Source: Orthonyx spaldingii (lineage: Eukaryota > Chordata > Aves > Passeriformes > Orthonychidae). Taken from it: a stretch of 64,000 nucleotides of DNA. Below the pieces are notes generated by a model that saw only the letters and a program-made list of their open reading frames with translations, made no database searches and was not told the DNA's origin. The translations under genes were made by a program, and so were the position numbers. How positions within the stretch are numbered: position 1 is the stretch's first letter; the number at the start of each line of letters is the position of its first letter. Of this stretch, positions 59,271 to 64,000 are shown piece by piece. The stretch is from positions 786,419 through 850,418 of the forward strand of contig VZTJ01000242.1 in assembly GCA_013397795.1 (NCBI GenBank). The letters run 5' to 3'.

Positions 59271-62200
59271 TCACGGGTGAAAATTCGTGCGTTTGTCTTT
59301 GTGTCATACAAGGAACACGCAGCCGCTAAGCACAGCAGGCTCAGAAGGGGCTGAGGGGAACCCGTGAGGAGGCTGCCTGAACCGAACTCTTTCAGGTTGC
59401 ACCCAGGGAGTTGTTTCAGCAGGGATCAGGCTCTGCAAGTACAGCGACAAGGTTCTGCAGAACAAGAGTCGTTTCAGTCCTTGGTTTCCTTGGCACCTTC
59501 CTACCGTGAGGAACCCCTCCCTGCCCTCCTTCCTATTTCTACCACATCCATGTGAATGCAGTTTTGGACAGAGTTGAGGCCCTGTTCATTCTGACAGTGC
59601 AGAGTCCATGCAACTGCCTGCTGCACATTGCTCCGTAAAAACCTCCCAGTGCTTCACGGGGAGTGGAGACATGGAGGGACACGGCTCTTTTGGAGGTGCA
59701 GAGGCTTTTCACCACTGCATGCACATTAATATTTCTAATAGGTAATGCATCACCTTCTGCATTAGGATCGTTGTTTTCCTTTTTCAGTTCTAACTTTACA
59801 GCGAGGTCTCTTTTAGGAGTGTCTTGCGGCACTGTGATCACTTCCTGCATTTTGGTGATACTACCTAGCTTTGAATATGATAATTTTCAAACCCGTTTGT
59901 TCTGAGTTAATAATTGTGAACAAAGGTCTGGCTCAGCTCTGCCATTTTTTCCACTTTTTTTTCCCATTTCATCAAGCTCCCCTTTGCTTTCATATATGCT
60001 GCTTGCAGCTCAAATTTTATCTGCAGCATCATGGACTTGCTGTTGAGATGTCAAGGCTTGGAAGGTTTCAGGGGTAAGCAAACAACTAGCGAGGATCAAG
60101 ACTGCAAGATGTGAGAGAAAAATCTGTTTTAAAGACAACTACTTCAGGAATGACAGAGGAACTTGGTTCATGCCTAACTGCATCAGCGTCTCATTTTCAA
60201 TGGCTACACCTGCTCTCTAGAAACCTTTATCCCAATGCAGGCAGTGCTCTATGACAAGAGTTTCTGCTTTCTCATTTTGATCTAATAGAGGCTTTTTATC
60301 CCCAAGGCAATCATGAAATTCAAAGGGCAATTCCTGCCACCTCCTGTGGCCTTGATAAGCTGCATGACTCCTCGCGCAGCTTAGTTAATTTCATCCACTT
60401 TTCTTTGGATGTGACAGTTCCGGCACACAGCCAGAATGGTGGTAGCTCACAAACTTTGTTTTTGGAGCTGCTCTATCTGGCATGGGAGGATGTGGGACAC
60501 CCTTGAAGGTATCACAGCAAAATCAAATACTTTGCAGAAATTGGATGAGCTCTACAGACTCTGCTCCTGCCTGCATTTTAGGGCATTTGCTCTTTATGAT
60601 GTTTCCCTGAGTCAACAGAGATGGTTGTCCTGTGGGTCCACATAGTCCATGTAATTCAAAAGAAGGGAGTTTTTTAGCTTAGAAATGTATCTTGACAGAG
60701 ATAATAATTCTGTACTGTCTAAAAGATGAAAACAATCATCATGTTTCACCAAAAACTACTAGAAATGTTTGGAAGCCAATACTCTTTTGTGTCTTTCTTC
60801 ATTATGTTACTGTATGGTGTTGTGGTGCTGTTGGAAGTTACTATTTTTACAGAAAATGAAGCAGCACTACTTGTCTCAGCCACATTCAGCCTCACAAAAC
60901 TCAGGAGCCTATGAAGTGCATGCATTTTACTTCAGATCATCCCTGGCTAAAAAGCAGAAACTGCTCTGGCAGCAGACCAGTCAATAGGCCAGACCTCACT
61001 TCTGTCAAAATATGATAAAACCACCTTCTCCATGGGAAAAGAGTGGGGGGAGAGTTTGCAAGAGGTTATTCATGTAATGCCACTGCTAACCCCTATCTGT
61101 CCTTCTCCAGGGTGTCACAGCAGGGCTCAAGTCAGCCCTCTGCTGTTCTGAAGACTACTTCCTGAGGGTCTGAGCTGGGATGTGAGCCTTCTATCCAGAC
61201 ATGCCTTCTTGCCATGCTGAGTCTTATATTGTTGGTGTTGTTGCCAAATACTTTATAAAGAATAGTATTTATTCCTTCTAGAGTTTTCTTAAGATTAGCT
61301 AGAAATGTTTACAGGTAGGAACAAAAGAAAGTATATGCAAGACCATAATTTTGAACATCAGTGACATTTTGGGCTTCTGTTTTCACTGATTCATACACAA
61401 AGAGAGTACACTTAAATGTAGACCTAGAAACCAGCTTTCACATAACTTCCAGAATTTTCTGTCCATAATGACTTATTATATGAAGCACTGTAGTCCTCTT
61501 GAATGTCTACCTATATGCTTAAAATTCCTACCTCCAGGTATTTCTTGTTATGTTAGAGTTTACAAAGCCATGCTTGTGAATATGTACAAACAAAACCCAG
61601 TAAGACCTCATGCCTAAGAGTACTGAGTATAGAAGAAATTAAGGCATTTGACACACATGCATAATAAACTATATCCACAACAGAACGCTTCTGAGTAATA
61701 TCAGCTAGCCTGGAACTGTGAAAACAATTGATGTTAAATGTGAGTGTAGACATAGCATAGTGTATCAGATGCTTTCACAGTTTCTAAATTATGTCAGAGT
61801 ACGCTTTTCATATGATTTGCAAAAATTAACCTTTGGGCAACATATAATTATAACAAAAGTGACGTGAAAGTATGTTAGGTAGTAGAATGTCCTGTAAGTA
61901 TTTGGTAATAATTATTTTGTAATTATTTGTTATAACCCATGGATATATCTTAAAAATATGTAAGTTCATCAAGTAGTTTAAAGTTATGAAACAGCAGACT
62001 GGAAGGTTTTGAGACCTAGACGGCTGTCTTTACTGGATGACATCTTTGATATCTGCCATTTGTCTTACTTCTTAAAAGCCAGAGAAGCTGAATACAAAAC
62101 CAAATGTTTACATCTTCACCCCACTAGAAAGCAGAATTGATATTATTTATAAAATATGCAAAATCTAGTTTTGCCTTTTCTACCATGTCAGAATATCCTA

Positions 62201-64000
62201 TTTCCTGTAACTGTTTTAATGTCCTGCCTGTGCCTAGTCAGAAGAATTAACCTAAAGGTATTTAGGTAACTTCACCTATTAGTAAACCGATGCTGTGTTG
62301 GAGTAACTCCCTGAACTGGGAGCAGTCTCCGACAGTTTGTGTCTATTAGTAGGAGGCAGCACATATGGGATAACAGCCAAAATGCTCTGCAGACTACACG
62401 CATGGTGCAGGAAGAATGGACTGGGAAGAAGTCCAGTTCTCCAACAGAAGGCTGGTAAGTATAGGGCCAATCCCTGGCAAGTCAAGGGATGATGGGGCAG
62501 AGTGCCAGCAGACAGCTGCCATGGCCCTGATAGAACAAATGCCACCTCCACTAAACTTCACAAAGGCCAAAAGCCACCTTTTAACTGCCTCAGGCGAAAC
62601 GGGGGTACTGTCATCCTTCTCCACGTTATCATTCTTGTATCTCTTTACTGGGGCACCTCCTCACATTCACATTCAATGCAAGTCAGCCAACAGACCTGAT
62701 TTCATATGGTTTGTAATGTTTTGAGGCTCTCAGCAAGCCCAGAGAACTTGATGCATTAACACCACGTGCAAACAATGTGCTAATCAGCAAAATCAGAAGC
62801 AGCAATAAAAAGATTGCAGAGTTTAATTCAGAGTTTAATTCATCTAAGGGCAATGGGAGTGACTGCATAGGAATGCTATCAGGCACCTTACTCAGTCAAG
62901 TAAGTAACCATTTGTTACTGCAGCTGGATTTTACCTTGCTATGATCTGACAGCAGCACAGCAGACTGCCACACTGCTCTGAGCTCATCTCCTGTTGTGAC
63001 ATCATCAGCAAGCACTTGGCAGCTGAAGCTATACATGACTTCATGACTTTGTTCCAAAAGAACAATGCTACTTAGTCTTGTCTGAGACAATGAGGCTGTC
63101 ACAGTAACTCTCTTCTGCACAAAGCTGATGAGAAAAATCCAGGGTGGACTTCCCAAAGATACAATACCATTTTCAGAAATTCAAAGAAGAAATTCTAGTT
63201 CCACGGGACTCAGCAAAGCTTTGCCCAAAATATTCAGAGTTAGGCTTTTAACATTTCAGCAGTAGCAGGTCTTTTACAGTTTATTTTTGGGGGGAGGGGA
63301 AGATGGAAAGCTACATCAATGGTGAGGACATTGCTCAGAAAGCTCTCCCATCCCCTGGGAATTGCTAAGCTTGCTTTTATATCTCTTATGTATAGGAATC
63401 AAGCGGCAAGCAGAATAAAAGCAAAACTCGGCTTGAAAGCACAGAGAGTGAAGTCCATTGAAATATTAAGCAAGCTCCTCTTTCCTCAGGCCAAACTCGT
63501 CCATTAACCTGAAGCAATCTTCAGAGACATGCTTTTCATTCCAATGCTGTTTCCAACAGCATTTTGCATTTTTATCGCTGTGGCACATTTTATAGTATGA
63601 AACAGCAACAAGTTACCAATCCATAATAAAAGGTTACTGCCCCACCTTCCAAATTCAGTTCCCTGTTCAATTGCTGACAAGCTCTGTAACTGAGTAGGTC
63701 AGTGTCTCATTATCGTGTACAAAAGATCAAAAAAAGTGTTAAAAAACACAGATGTTTAAATTCTGAGAGTATTAGTAGAAAAAACCAGATGAATCTTTGT
63801 TAAGAGAGAAGAATGATGCTGTAGAGGAGCAAGGTGAGGCACACAAGAAACAGTCAGAGAAAATGATATACTATTCAATATTATAAAAGATTTCTAGCAG
63901 GGAGAACAGTCTGAATTCTATACTTATATATCATCAAAGACACGATGGATTTACTAGGCAGCAAAACTTTGTAGTGATCCTACTGTGAAAAACAAGCAAT
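59271..64000. other. Right flank, no gene recognised
   Basis: AT-rich sequence with only short frames, none with a family signature. No SMIM19, SLC20A2 or transposon segment was recognised. Confidence 0.6.

Overview
This is vertebrate nuclear DNA, almost certainly from a bird. It has small GT-AG exons inside long AT-rich introns, CR1-type LINE fragments (the dominant avian/reptilian retrotransposon) and no Alu, B1 or L1 sequence that I can see. The species cannot be named from the sequence alone. Most of the window is non-coding, and nearly all open frames of 60-120 codons are chance ORFs. Three genes are supported by splice-site-consistent exon reconstruction.

Layout. (1) Positions 1-7.9 kb hold the 5' end of an alpha-L-iduronidase gene (IDUA, minus strand). 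Exon 1 (7362-7486) lies in a CpG island interrupted by an 85-base N gap (7621-7705), and exon 2 is at 4012-4152. The remaining exons lie beyond the left edge or were not recognised. (2) A CR1 3' end (about 7.87-8.41 kb) abuts the island. (3) About 21.7 kb without recognisable genes (8.4-30.07 kb) holds a (TG)n microsatellite, a minus-strand CR1 fragment and one notable CRE plus CCAAT pair. (4) CHRNA6, the neuronal nicotinic receptor alpha-6 subunit, lies on the plus strand with six coding exons between 30073 and 39146 (493 codons plus stop). (5) A 4.9-kb convergent intergenic spacer follows. (6) CHRNB3, the beta-3 subunit, lies on the minus strand with six coding exons between 55534 and 44063 (455 codons plus stop). 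(7) The right flank (55.5-64 kb) has no recognisable gene but includes an orphan CpG-rich patch near 59.0-59.3 kb.

Function. CHRNA6 and CHRNB3 are tail-to-tail, as in the human 8p11.21 cluster. Their products co-assemble in alpha6beta3-containing pentameric nicotinic receptors of retinal and catecholaminergic neurons: alpha-6 contributes the acetylcholine-binding face and beta-3 is an accessory subunit. Both have the standard receptor gene structure, including the invariant 45-nt and 110-nt exons 3 and 4. IDUA is functionally unrelated (lysosomal heparan/dermatan sulfate degradation). It maps to 4p16.3 in human, so its position beside CHRNA6 is the main structural surprise of the window. The N gap between them means the join should be checked.
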